The notes under the pieces were generated by a model. The model was given only the letters and a program-made list of their open reading frames with translations. It did not search any database and was not told the origin of the DNA. From Deltaproteobacteria bacterium (GTDB lineage: Bacteria; Desulfobacterota; Deferrisomatia; Deferrisomatales; JACRMM01): a stretch of 57,507 bases of DNA. The stretch lies in contig JACRMM010000064.1 in assembly GCA_016214985.1 (NCBI GenBank), positions 1 to 57,507 on the forward strand. Direction: 5' to 3'. The position numbers were made by a program, and so were the translations under genes. Shown here piece by piece: positions 8,557 through 16,362 of the stretch. Each line of letters starts with the position of its first letter. Within the stretch, counting starts at the first letter, position 1.

Positions 8557-9531
8557 TCACTTCTGCACACTCCTCAGGACCAAAGCCCACCCCGTGTCAA
8601 TCCACCGAGTCGACCCCTTCGGCGTCCCGTCCAGGTAGCGTAGCCGGTTGACCAACCCCTCGTCGAGCACCGCGCCGGTCCCGGCGGCGCGTTCGCTCGC
8701 GGCGAGCACCCAGGCGATGTCGGTGAGACTCACGGTGCGCTCCGCGAAGCCGCCCTCGCCCCCGTCGATCCGAACCCCTCCTCCTTCGGCCGGTCCGACG
8801 ATGCGGCAGCGTCGGTCGCCGCTTCCGACCCAGCCGCCTGGGCCCGGGTCTGCCAGGACCTGCTCCACGAGTTCCCGTGCCTTCTCGTTCCACCGCTCTT
8901 CGAGCCGCCGCGACGCGGAGCGGCCGCGGCCGAGGGCTCGCCAGGTGGCGAAGTCCACTTCGGGGATGGCCCAGGCCGCCTCCTTCTCGTCCCAGCGCCC
9001 CACGCCCAGGTACCGCCACGGCTCGCCAACGCCGCCTCGGCCGAGCACCAAGGCGGTCTCGCCCGGGTGACGGTGCGGCATGGTCTGGGGGACGCGGTCG
9101 GGGGCGGACAGGGCTCCTTCGCCTTCGAGCAGGAGGAAGAGGTGGCCGTCCACCCAGGACCACGGCGCCCGCGGCGGGCCGGAGAGGCCGAAGGCTGCCG
9201 CAAGCTCTTCGTCCGCAAGACGGGTGCCTGGCTGGGGCGCGAGGTCCTCGGGTCGGAACGACTTCGCCAGGACCGCAATCACCTGGTCGTGGGGCTCGGC
9301 GGGCTTGTCGTCGACTTCGGGGTTGTCGGAGTGGAGGACGTAGCCCTGGGGGGTCTTCACGACCTTCTTGACGTGGTAGGTCTGCCCCTCGGCGGGATCT
9401 CCCCGTCCAACGAGCACCACGCGGCCCTTCAGGGTCGGGAGCCCCTGCCCGCGGGCCCAGGTCATGACGAGCCAGTCGCCGTCGCCGATCTCGAACTTCC
9501 AGCCCTCCATCGAGGTCCCGGAGGCTCTCAC
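8557..9531 (-). CDS. S24/LexA-like peptidase-domain protein, unknown C-terminal part
   Basis: The N-terminal 80 residues fit the S24 (LexA/CI) peptidase fold: GTSMEG with Ser7 as nucleophile, IGDGDWLVM, then YHVKKVV with Lys55 as general base, and LHSDNPEV. The remaining 240 residues are unrecognised but contain Trp/Gly-rich segments. The GTG at 9531 is the first start codon after the previous gene and lies only 6 codons before the nucleophile. In-frame codons upstream (LPLLRPVRAS) also read like protein, so the true N-terminus may lie upstream of it or an earlier part may be lost. S24 domains self-cleave in repressors after DNA damage. Its location before the CHAT gene suggests a sensor or regulator (inference). 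Confidence 0.65.
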   Translation of the reverse strand: MRASGTSMEGWKFEIGDGDWLVMTWARGQGLPTLKGRVVLVGRGDPAEGQTYHVKKVVKTPQGYVLHSDNPEVDDKPAEPHDQVIAVLAKSFRPEDLAPQPGTRLADEELAAAFGLSGPPRAPWSWVDGHLFLLLEGEGALSAPDRVPQTMPHRHPGETALVLGRGGVGEPWRYLGVGRWDEKEAAWAIPEVDFATWRALGRGRSASRRLEERWNEKARELVEQVLADPGPGGWVGSGDRRCRIVGPAEGGGVRIDGGEGGFAERTVSLTDIAWVLAASERAAGTGAVLDEGLVNRLRYLDGTPKGSTRWIDTGWALVLRSVQK

Positions 9532-9574
9532 AGGTCGCAGAAGGGGCAGTCGGCACCTGACGGGAGCGACTCCG

Positions 9575-9967
9575 TCACGCGGCGTCTTCCAGCAGGCGCG
9601 CCACGCGGCCCAAGAGCTGGCTCAGTTGGCCGAGGGCTACTTCGCGGTCCAGCGGCGGTTCCTCCTCATCGAGTGCCTGGTAACGGAACTGAACCCCGAA
9701 GGGGTTGTACTCCACCAGGTCCCATAGCGCTTCGACTTCGACGCCATGCCCCTGGAGCACCGTGATGAGGGTGGCGAGATTGTGGGTCAGGGGGTATTCC
9801 TGGCCGAGTGCCGCGATCCAGGCCTTCAAGGCCTTTTCAGCAGTCTGCTGGACGTGGAATCCGAACACCTCCTCCGCGAATACCTCCGCGTCGCTCATTC
9901 CGCCCAGAGCCCGGAAGTCTTTCTCGGCCATCGCGAGCAGGGCTGCCGCGTCCTCAGGCCCGCTCAT
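9575..9967 (-). CDS. HEPN-domain toxin of MNT-HEPN pair
   Basis: A 130-aa all-helical protein of the HEPN family, start ATG 9967, overlapping the end of the nucleotidyltransferase by 14 nt. The segment HVQQTAEKALKAWIAALG followed by YPLTHNL is typical of HEPN partners of minimal nucleotidyltransferases. The R-x4-6-H ribonuclease motif is not canonical, so activity as an RNase cannot be assured. In known pairs the HEPN protein is a ribonuclease toxin that the MNT protein inactivates by AMP transfer. The gene order, antitoxin first with overlap, is standard. Confidence 0.85.
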   Translation of the reverse strand: MSGPEDAAALLAMAEKDFRALGGMSDAEVFAEEVFGFHVQQTAEKALKAWIAALGQEYPLTHNLATLITVLQGHGVEVEALWDLVEYNPFGVQFRYQALDEEEPPLDREVALGQLSQLLGRVARLLEDAA

Positions 9968-10292
9968 ACAGGACCCTGCCTTCCCGAAGCGCGCGCGCCA
10001 CGACGTGGTTCCGGCTGCTCGCCCAGTGCTCGGCTTCTTCGGCGGTGAAGACGAGGATGTCCTGGGGGACCGGGAACCGCGCGAGGGCGCGCGACAGCCG
10101 AGCCATCTCCCGCCGCCGGCTGCGGCCCGGGCCGAAGGGCTTGTCCTCGATGACGAGGAAATCCAAGTCGGACGCCGGCCCAGCCGCGCCTCTGGCGTGA
10201 GACCCGAAGAGGACGACCTTCCGAGGTTTCGCCTCACGGACGAGGATCTCGGTCATTTCCTCGACGATCCTCTCGACGGCCTGAGCGGTCAT
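9954..10292 (-). CDS. MNT-family nucleotidyltransferase antitoxin
   Basis: A 112-aa minimal nucleotidyltransferase with the catalytic signature GSHARG (30-35) followed by SDLDFLVI, where Asp42 and Asp44 bind the metal. It should transfer AMP to, and so neutralise, the HEPN partner encoded in the overlapping downstream frame. A third acidic residue is plausible in the DILVF segment. It heads the two-gene module, about 125 nt from the broken ORF6N gene upstream. Confidence 0.9.
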   Translation of the reverse strand: MTAQAVERIVEEMTEILVREAKPRKVVLFGSHARGAAGPASDLDFLVIEDKPFGPGRSRRREMARLSRALARFPVPQDILVFTAEEAEHWASSRNHVVARALREGRVLYERA

Positions 10293-10418
10293 CTTCCGCC
10301 TCCCTGACTACCGGCGCCGGAGAAGGTGCCGGGCGCCCATATCGCTCTTCTAGTCCAATGCGAGGTGGGATTCCAGCCCGATTGATCTAAGACCTCGAAG
10401 GTGTCGACGCCGAAGGTG

Positions 10419-10976
10419 TCAGACATTCTTCACGATCTGAGTCCATTCTCGATCCCGTCGACCGTCCCGGAGAGTCGGGCAGAACCCGCCAACACGCTCC
10501 TGACTCGCCGGCTCTCCTCCTGCGTCGATGCGCCCTCTTCTACCACAGGCGCAGGGACAGTCTGGGGACAGGCACCGGTGCCTCCGCGTACCCCTCTCGG
10601 GCTCGGCCATGAGCTGCCGTATGGCGTCGAACACGACGCGGAAGTGCGCGTCGTAGCGCTGCTCCAATGCTTCGAGCTTCCCGGCCAGTTGGGCGTTCGT
10701 CGCCAGCATCTTCCGAAGGCGGACGAAGGCCCTCATGATGCCGACGTTCACCAATACGGCACGCTCGCTGCGCAGAACGCTGGAGAGCATGGCCACGCCC
10801 TGCTCGGTGAACGCATACGGGGGATAGCGGCGCCCCCCTCGTTTTGAGGTCACAGTCTGTGATCTCAAACCTCGGAACTCCTTCTGGGTCAGTTGGAACG
10901 CGAAGTCGGGCGGGAACCGGTCGAGGTTTCGCTTGTCCGCTTGGACGCCACCCGAATCATCTTCTCTCGATGCCAC
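10419..10976 (-). pseudogene. ORF6N-domain protein, truncated at both ends
   Basis: The recognisable part (about 10590-10947) reads KRNLDRFPPDFAFQLT, LRSQTVTSKRGGRRY, YAFTEQGVAMLSSVLRS and FDAIRQLM, the conserved core of ORF6N DNA-binding proteins. The usual N-terminal residues before this core are missing and replaced by an unrelated start. After FDAIRQLM the frame runs into a copy of the dispersed GGGGACAGGC repeat (10563-10583), giving a foreign Cys/Arg-rich tail. A paralogous remnant lies at 22690-22980. Probably non-functional. Confidence 0.8.
10563..10583. repeat. Dispersed GGGGAC repeat, copy in ORF6N 3' end
   Basis: TGGGGACAGGCACCGGTGCC is preceded by GGGACAGTC, forming nested palindromes inside the 3' part of the ORF6N pseudogene. 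The element replaces the normal C-terminus of that gene, which suggests that it inserted or marks a rearrangement point. Confidence 0.7.
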
Positions 10977-11026
10977 CGAACCGCCTCCGGCTCCTCATGC
11001 ACTGTGCGGCAAGCCACGCGACGCCG

Positions 11027-12131
11027 TCACTGATTTCTCCGGTTGATCAGATTGACCACCACCCGCACGAGCACGTCCTTCTCCTCCGGTCGGCTCTCGG
11101 CGATGAGGAGCGTCATGGCCACGAGGGCGTTGTCGGCGATCCGCTTGGTGTCGTCGGGCCGATAGAGGGCGCCGTTCTTCTCGAGGAACCAGAGGAACAA
11201 GGCCGCGCGCCGCTCTCGCCCGTCCTGAGTTCCGCGGCACTCGCCCCTCCCTGGCCAGCGCGACGCGCTTGTTTCCGTCGACGAAGTGGTGGTTCTTGGT
11301 GAGGAAGTAGAGGAGGTTGGCGGCCTTCTCCTCCAGGCTGGGGTAGACCTCGGCGCCGCTGAAGGTCTGGACGACGGCGGCCAGGGAGCCTTCGAGGCCG
11401 GAGTCCTTCTCGCGGCCGAAGAGGGCCGATCCACCGAACCTCTCGCGCAGCCGCTCCACGACGCGTCGCGCCTCCTCGACGGTGAGGGGAGACACCGGCC
11501 CGGGCGAGACCTCTCGAAGCTGGACCCGCTGGTGGTCGTAGTCGTCGAGCACATCCAAGGCGTAGGCGTAGTCAGCCACCACCCGGAGCACCGCCGCGGC
11601 GTCGTCTCCCGAGAGCTCCCGCCGTTCGGCCACGTCGGCCACGAGCCGAACCGCCTGCTGGAGCTCCCCGAGCCTGCGCTCGTTGACGGTATAGCCCCGG
11701 ACCAGGTGCTCCCGCAGCACTCGCGTCGCCCAGATACGAAACTGGGTGCCGCGCTTCGATTTCACCCGGTAGCCCACGGAGATGATCACGTCGAGGTTGT
11801 ATCGGCGGATGGGCCGGCGGACCTTTCGGCCGCCTTCGGTCTGAACTACCGAGGATTCCTCGGTAGTTGCTCCCTCGTCCAGCTCCTTCTCCTTGAAGAT
11901 ATTTCGGATGTGCAAGCCGATGGTGTCAGTGTCCTTTTCGAGGAGTTCTGCCATCTGTCGCTGTGACAGCCAAACCGTCTCCTTCTCGAGTCGGACATCC
12001 AGGGCCGGGCCGCCGTCGGCCGCCTCGTAGAGGACTACCTCGCCCTGCGCCGGGACGTCGCGCCCAGCTGTTGCAGTCTGTGCAACGGCTCGATGGCCCT
12101 TCGGTGACCTGTCCGGCCTCGCTCGACTCAT
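11027..12131 (-). pseudogene. RhuM-family protein with Fic-like C-terminus, disrupted
   Basis: The N-terminal two thirds is a good RhuM protein: VWLSQRQMAELLEKD, RPIRRYNLDVIISVGYRV, GTQFRIWATRVLREHL. It is followed by a Fic/Doc-like part ending in HFVDGNKR. Immediately after, about 11208-11258, the frame contains roughly 50 extra bases and changes phase. The expected continuation (ALFLWFLEKNGALYRP, RIADNALVAMTLLIAESRPEEKD) is present in another frame and stops at 11027, while the original frame runs on as nonsense to 10995. Start ATG 12131. Such proteins are accessory-region genes of uncertain role. The C-terminal Fic helix cannot be made in frame. Confidence 0.85.
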
Positions 12132-12426
12132 GGTCGCCCGCCCTCGCAGGTGGCGTGCTCCTCTGTCTCTCCGGCACGGTGGGGCACTCTTCCCTCCAGA
12201 CACGGGCAGACGCAGGTCGGCGTCGCATCCTATCACCTTGGGTCCGGTCGCCCCATCCCCCCAAAAGGGTGAATTTCGGGGCGGCTCAGTTGCGGCCGGG
12301 CACCATCCTACCGGCCACCCGTGACGGATCCTGTCACGCAACCGCCGCCGGGCCTCACTCTCCTTGCCCCCCCTTTCCTCTGACGCCGCTATCACCGGGC
12401 TTCACGGTAGCGACTGGGGGCGGCGG

Positions 12427-12527
12427 CTTGGGGACAGGCTCCACGGGGGCTTCTTGTCGGGCGGCAGGGCCGAAACGCCGTCGAGGCGGGCGGCAGCGGG
12501 GCCAGGGCGCTTGGGGACAGGCCCCAC
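12427..12527. repeat. Two dispersed GGGGACAGG repeats
   Basis: CTTGGGGACAGGCTCCAC at 12427-12444 and CTTGGGGACAGGCCCCAC at 12510-12527, same orientation, 83 bp apart. The second lies directly next to the RhuM fragment. Confidence 0.75.
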
Positions 12528-12531
12528 GTCG

Positions 12532-12599
12532 GCGCTTGACGCGGCGCTCGCGCAGCACTCGCGTGGCCCTGATGCGGAGCCGGGTGCCGCGCTTGTGGG
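12532..12599 (-). pseudogene. Fragment of a second RhuM-family gene
   Basis: Read on the minus strand this encodes KRGTRLRIRATRVLRERRVK, clearly paralogous to KRGTQFRIWATRVLREHLV in the 11027-12131 gene. Only about 22 codons survive, bounded on both sides by dispersed repeats. Confidence 0.75.
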
Positions 12600-12617
12600 G
12601 GCCGTGGCCGTGGGGAC

Positions 12618-12720
12618 CGTGGCCGCGGGGACAGGCCCCACTCCGCCCTTGCGTGGCCGCGGGGACAGGCCCCACTCCGCCCTTGGGCGTGGCCGCGGGG
12701 ACAGGCCCCACTCCGCCCTT
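12618..12720. repeat. Three 33-bp near-tandem repeats
   Basis: Identical 33-bp units at 12618-12650, 12652-12684 and 12688-12720, separated by 1 and 3 bases. Each contains the family core GGGGACAGGCCCCACTCCGC. A single diverged unit with the same right flank (ACTCCGCCC) occurs at 21226-21250. Confidence 0.85.
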
Positions 12721-12737
12721 GGGCGCACGGGGACTGC

Positions 12738-12865
12738 GGCTGGACGACTTCGACCTGTGCCTCGCCGCCACGGCCCTCAGCCACAACCGGGTGCACTTCA
12801 CCAACAACACCCGACCCTTCGAGCGGATCGACGGGCTTCGCCTGGAGAACCGGGCGGCCGGCTGA
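12738..12865 (+). pseudogene. 3' fragment of a VapC-type PIN toxin gene
   Basis: About 42 codons encode a typical PIN C-terminus: FDLCLAATALSHN (usual form DxxIAATAxxxG), VHFTNNTRPFERIDGLRLE, then a stop at 12863. The catalytic N-terminal acidic residues are absent. The fragment begins right after the 33-bp repeat array, which suggests loss of the 5' part by recombination at the repeats. Confidence 0.75.
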
Positions 12866-12904
12866 GAGGGGGGCGAGAGGAGGCGCGACGCTCGGGTACT
12901 GCTC

Positions 12905-13807
12905 TCACCCGACCACGAGCCGGAGCCTGCCTTCGGCCACGCGAAGGGTCGCGCGCGCTCCCCAGGGAAACTCCACCCGGTCCGCCTCGATCCCGTCCCC
13001 GAAGATCACGCCCCCCTCCCCCATCTCGGAGGTCACCTCCAGGGCGTCGGTGGGCCCAAGGAGGCCCTCGGTGAGGTCGGTCCCGGTGGCGGGGCTCGGC
13101 CACGCCTCCCGGACGAAGTAGGCCAGCCGCGGATCGCCGGGGGTCGGAAGCCGCCACCCGCCGCCCCGCTCCCGGTGGATGGAGAGCGCCCACCCGGTGG
13201 CCCCCGTGCCCGTGGCCACGATCAGGCCGGACGACGACTGCCGCTCCTCCCGGTCTCCCCGGCGGATGCGGTACCGCGCCGACTGGTGGGAGCAGTGGCC
13301 CAGGAAGACCTCGTTCAAGGCGCGAAGCCCGAGGCCGTCGTCGAGGGTCGCCTCCACCATCGAGCGCTCCTCGACCCGGGCTCGCCCCGCCGCGACCCGC
13401 CGGAGCAGGTCGGCGGCCGCGGCGGGGGCGTGCCGCACGAGGACGCCGGGGTTCTGGCCCGGCAGGGGGTCGACCCCGACCACCGGCTGGCCGTCGAGGT
13501 ACTTGGCCACGTTCGCCACCAGGCCGTCTTGCCCCACCACGGCGACGACGTCCTCCGGCTCGAAGAGGAAGCGATCGAGGTCGGACCTCCCGACGCGGCT
13601 GCGCCGCCACGCGGCGGGGATGGCCGAGGAGACCGCCTGGAGGGCCCGCTCCTGGGCACGGTGGCGCTCCTCGGCGGCCTCGATCGACTGGCCCCTCGTC
13701 TTGAGGAAGAACCGGGCCTGATCCCGGGTGCCGTGCCGCGAGAGTAGGAGCTCATACTCCGTGGCTCGCGTCACGACGACCACGCGCGGGTGGAGCCGGG
13801 TAGCCAT
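12905..13807 (-). CDS. NAD kinase-like protein
   Basis: A 300-aa protein of the NAD/diacylglycerol kinase fold: VVAVVGQDGLVANV (residues about 88-101; the usual GGDGT is GQDG), LNEVFLGH (164-171) and SSSGLIVATGTGATGW (191-206), which corresponds to the NADK substrate loop. The altered GGDGT motif means it may not be a standard NAD kinase. Start ATG 13807 has a strong AAGGAGGG site. It is the last gene of an NrtR-SPFH-NADK-like operon, so a role in NAD(P) or nucleotide signalling at the membrane is plausible (inference). Confidence 0.8.
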   Translation of the reverse strand: MATRLHPRVVVVTRATEYELLLSRHGTRDQARFFLKTRGQSIEAAEERHRAQERALQAVSSAIPAAWRRSRVGRSDLDRFLFEPEDVVAVVGQDGLVANVAKYLDGQPVVGVDPLPGQNPGVLVRHAPAAAADLLRRVAAGRARVEERSMVEATLDDGLGLRALNEVFLGHCSHQSARYRIRRGDREERQSSSGLIVATGTGATGWALSIHRERGGGWRLPTPGDPRLAYFVREAWPSPATGTDLTEGLLGPTDALEVTSEMGEGGVIFGDGIEADRVEFPWGARATLRVAEGRLRLVVG

Positions 13808-13849
13808 GGACACCCTCCTTCCCCTCGGGCCGGTTGCGGTTTGGGCCCC

Positions 13850-14887
13850 CTACGGCGCGCCGGGCCTGGTGCGACCCTCCAACCGGTCGGTTCCGGCCTC
13901 CAGAAGCCTGGCCAGGAGCGGGCCCAGGAGCTCGGGCGCGACGTTCAGGTGCTCGATGGTCTGGAGCTTGCCCGCGAACTCCCGGGCGGCGAGCCCGAGC
14001 AGGACCCCCGTGGGCAGCTCCCGGTAGATCGCCATCTTGTCCCTCTCGGCCTCCACCCGGGCCTGCTCCACCACCCGGATGCTCGACGCCTCGGTCTCGG
14101 AGCCGAGCCTGCTTCGCTCGGCCTCGGCCCGGGCGGCGATGGCCGCCGCCTCGGCCTGCTCGGTGGCCTTCCACCTCTCGTTCTGGCCCTTCTGGCGGAT
14201 CAGGGCCTCCTGGCGCCGGGTGAGCTCGATCTGGGTCTGGAGCTCGTTTTCCTGGATGGCCCGCTCCTTCTCCACCGCGAGGGCCCGGCGCTGGAAGGTC
14301 GCCTCGTCGGCCTGCTCTTGGATCGCCTCCCGCGTCGGCGTCTGGAGCGCCTTCTCCAGCTCGGAGGTCGGAGAGACGGCCGCGACCCGCACCGACACCA
14401 CCTCGAGCCCGATGGCGCCGAGCGCCGCGCTCCCGGCGAGCCCCTCCTGGATGCGCTCTCGAACGGGGTCCACACCCGCCCGCAGGAGCTCGCCGAGAGG
14501 GGTCTGGACGAAGTACCCGAGCACCATCTCCTGGGCGAGCTGGGTGAGGGTCTGGTCGACCTGGTCGAGCGGGGTCTTCCGGTAGGTCCCCGCGCGCAGA
14601 TCGATCGTGAAGTCCACCCGCTCGACGACCTTCAGGGGCTCCGAGAACCGGTAGGTGACGACCCCCTGGGTCACCACGTCCTGGAAGTCGCTCGATCGGC
14701 CGTGAAACAGGAACGCGAGGTCGCGGTCGTCGCAGGGGACCTCGGCGATGCTGGCGGCGTACGGCAGGAACCAGAAGGAGAGGCCGCGGCCGGTGCGAGC
14801 CAGCTGCCCCGAGCGGTGACGGGCGATGAAGGAGGTGGATTCGCTTCGCAGGTGGCGAAGGGCGAGAAGGCTTCGGATCTCAGCCAT
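13850..14887 (-). CDS. SPFH/Band 7 domain protein
   Basis: A 345-aa member of the SPFH (stomatin/prohibitin/flotillin) superfamily. An N-terminal SPFH domain (residues about 20-180) is followed by a long charged helical segment rich in Glu/Arg/Ala (about 185-290), typical of flotillin-like coiled coils, and a compact C-terminal end. No clear N-terminal transmembrane helix is visible, though the WFLPYAASI segment could touch the membrane. ATG 14887 follows AAGGAGG. It lies 18 nt after the NrtR-like gene and 42 nt before the NAD kinase-like gene, clearly one operon. Confidence 0.87.
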   Translation of the reverse strand: MAEIRSLLALRHLRSESTSFIARHRSGQLARTGRGLSFWFLPYAASIAEVPCDDRDLAFLFHGRSSDFQDVVTQGVVTYRFSEPLKVVERVDFTIDLRAGTYRKTPLDQVDQTLTQLAQEMVLGYFVQTPLGELLRAGVDPVRERIQEGLAGSAALGAIGLEVVSVRVAAVSPTSELEKALQTPTREAIQEQADEATFQRRALAVEKERAIQENELQTQIELTRRQEALIRQKGQNERWKATEQAEAAAIAARAEAERSRLGSETEASSIRVVEQARVEAERDKMAIYRELPTGVLLGLAAREFAGKLQTIEHLNVAPELLGPLLARLLEAGTDRLEGRTRPGAP

Positions 14888-14905
14888 GGCGTGTCCTCCT
14901 TCGGC

Positions 14906-15676
14906 CTAGGCGGCCGAGGCCTGGGTGAACCGGAAGAGCGCGGCGGGTCGGTGCCCCACCTCCCCCTCGCTCTGCCCGGTGGGCTCGAGCAACCCCGTGG
15001 CAAGCATCCGCCGTCGGAAGGAGTCCTTGTTCATGCGGTGCCCGAGGATGGTCTCGTGAACCTCCTGCAGCTGGCGCAGGGTGAACTCCCGCGCGAGGAG
15101 CTGGAACCCGACGGGGCTGTAGTCGAGCTTCCCCCGGAGCCGCTTGACCACAACCCCCAGGATATCGCGATGATCGAAGGCGAGGGGGAGCGGGCGCCCT
15201 CCCTCGGCGAGGGCGTCGACCGGGCCTCCGGCCTCGCCCTCCCAGGGGACCCGAAGGGCGGCGAGCGCCCGGTCCGGGCCCGAGAGGCCCTCCAGGCGGC
15301 CTGCGTCCACCAGCGCGAAGTAGACCACCGTGATGACCCGGGTCCTGGGGTCCCGATCCGGTGCGCCGAAGGTGTAGAGCTGCTCCAGGTAGACGTCCCG
15401 GAGCCCCGCCTTGGCCTCGAGCACCCGCACCGCGGCGGCGTCGAGCGACTCCGCCATCCCGACGAACCCGCCCGGCAGGGCCCACGCGCCCTGGCAGGGG
15501 GGCTCCTGCCGGCGGATGAGAAGCGCCCGGAGCTCGCCGGCCGCGGCGGTCACCAGGGCCACGTCCACCGTCACCGAGGGGTGGGGAAAGGCGCAGGCGT
15601 CGTAGGCGGCGAGGAACTCCCTCTCTCCTTCCGCCGGCCGCGCTCCGCTCCCCGTGGGGCGATCTCTCTTGGGCAT
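14906..15676 (-). CDS. NrtR-family NUDIX transcriptional regulator
   Basis: A 256-aa protein with an N-terminal Nudix domain (GAWALPGGFVGMAESLDAAA, about residues 63-90) and a C-terminal winged-helix part (LDYSPVGFQLL, FTLRQLQEVHETILGH, DSFRRRML). The Nudix box lacks the REUXEE catalytic residues (it reads RVLEAKAG), so it is probably a ligand sensor, not a hydrolase. NrtR proteins repress NAD-metabolism genes and respond to ADP-ribose or related ligands. ATG 15676 follows AGGAGG. A perfect inverted repeat inside its own promoter (15707-15729) is a likely autoregulatory operator. Confidence 0.88.
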   Translation of the reverse strand: MPKRDRPTGSGARPAEGEREFLAAYDACAFPHPSVTVDVALVTAAAGELRALLIRRQEPPCQGAWALPGGFVGMAESLDAAAVRVLEAKAGLRDVYLEQLYTFGAPDRDPRTRVITVVYFALVDAGRLEGLSGPDRALAALRVPWEGEAGGPVDALAEGGRPLPLAFDHRDILGVVVKRLRGKLDYSPVGFQLLAREFTLRQLQEVHETILGHRMNKDSFRRRMLATGLLEPTGQSEGEVGHRPAALFRFTQASAA

Positions 15677-15704
15677 GCCTGCCTCCTCCCACTTAGATGC
15701 TCAC

Positions 15705-15733
15705 AGCATATATGCATGACGCATATATGTCAA
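15705..15733 (-). promoter_or_regulatory. Sigma-70-type promoter and NrtR-like operator
   Basis: On the minus strand TTGACA (15728-15733) and TATGCT (15705-15710) are 17 bp apart. The spacer is filled by a perfect inverted repeat, CATATATGC-N5-GCATATATG (15707-15729), that touches both elements. Binding there would block RNA polymerase, as expected for repression of the NrtR-SPFH-NADK-like operon; the divergent AOR operon might also be affected. Confidence 0.8.
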
Positions 15734-15909
15734 GACACGATCTCGGCCCTGCCTTCGGGCCGCGCTCGCCGGGATCCGCCGCCCCGCCGCTGGCGACGGC
15801 TCCAGGCTCGCACGAGCCCTGGACGAAAGGGCTCCGCCGAGGTATGGAAGGCGAACGGGTCGGTCTCGCTCCCGAACCGCCCCCCCTCTGCCCCCCCCCG
15901 GGGAAGCCC

Positions 15910-16362
15910 ATGGCGAAGGATCGCGTCCCGAACCGGCTGAGCGCCTCCCGGATGGAGAGGTGCATCGGCTGCCACTCGTGCTCGCTCGCGTGCGCGCGGC
16001 TCGTGCACCGCCGCCTCTCCTGGGACACGGCCGGCATCCGCATCGCGTCCTCCGGCGGCCTCTCGACGGGGTTCGAGGCGAGGACCTGCCTCGCCTGCGA
16101 CCCGGCGCCCTGCGCCGAGGTGTGCCCCACGAGAGCGTTTCGCCAGCGCGGCGGCGGCGGGGTGGTGGTCCGCAAGGACCTCTGCATCCGGTGCGGGAGG
16201 TGTGCCGCCGCGTGCCCCGTGGACGCCGTGTACCTCGACCCGGCCGGCGAGCCGTTCGTCTGCCTCCACTGCGGCCAGTGCGTCCCCTTCTGCCCGCACG
16301 ACTGCCTGGAGCTGGCCCCGATACCGGCCCGGGGGAGCCTGGCCGAGGAGGGCGCGCCATGA
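15910..16362 (+). CDS. Polyferredoxin-type electron-transfer subunit of AOR
   Basis: A 150-aa iron-sulfur protein with four cysteine clusters: C18/21/24/28, C60/63/68/72, C92/95/98/102 and C118/121/124/128, enough for four [4Fe-4S] centres in the style of the DMSO-reductase B subunit (AorA/HycB-like). It should pass electrons between the tungsten/molybdenum enzyme encoded next and a ferredoxin or other carrier. Start ATG 15910 is chosen because coding quality begins there; the upstream 180 nt hold the divergent promoter. The stop overlaps the AOR start (ATGA). Confidence 0.9.
   Translation: MAKDRVPNRLSASRMERCIGCHSCSLACARLVHRRLSWDTAGIRIASSGGLSTGFEARTCLACDPAPCAEVCPTRAFRQRGGGGVVVRKDLCIRCGRCAAACPVDAVYLDPAGEPFVCLHCGQCVPFCPHDCLELAPIPARGSLAEEGAP

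Larger units (their letters stand above)
12132..12904. other. Repeat-rich gene graveyard
   Basis: No intact gene. The stretch holds at least five copies of the GGGGACAGGC repeat, a fragment of a second RhuM gene and a fragment of a VapC-type PIN gene, each listed separately. The left part (12132-12420) shows nothing recognisable. Confidence 0.7.

Noticed and set aside
12618..12720. Three 33-bp repeats as a possible CRISPR array
   Set aside because: Repeats are separated by only 1 and 3 bases, so there are no spacers, and no cas genes are near.
13790..15940. A 716-codon plus-strand frame across the NrtR-SPFH operon
   Set aside because: Antisense shadow; the minus-strand genes have family motifs and ribosome sites.
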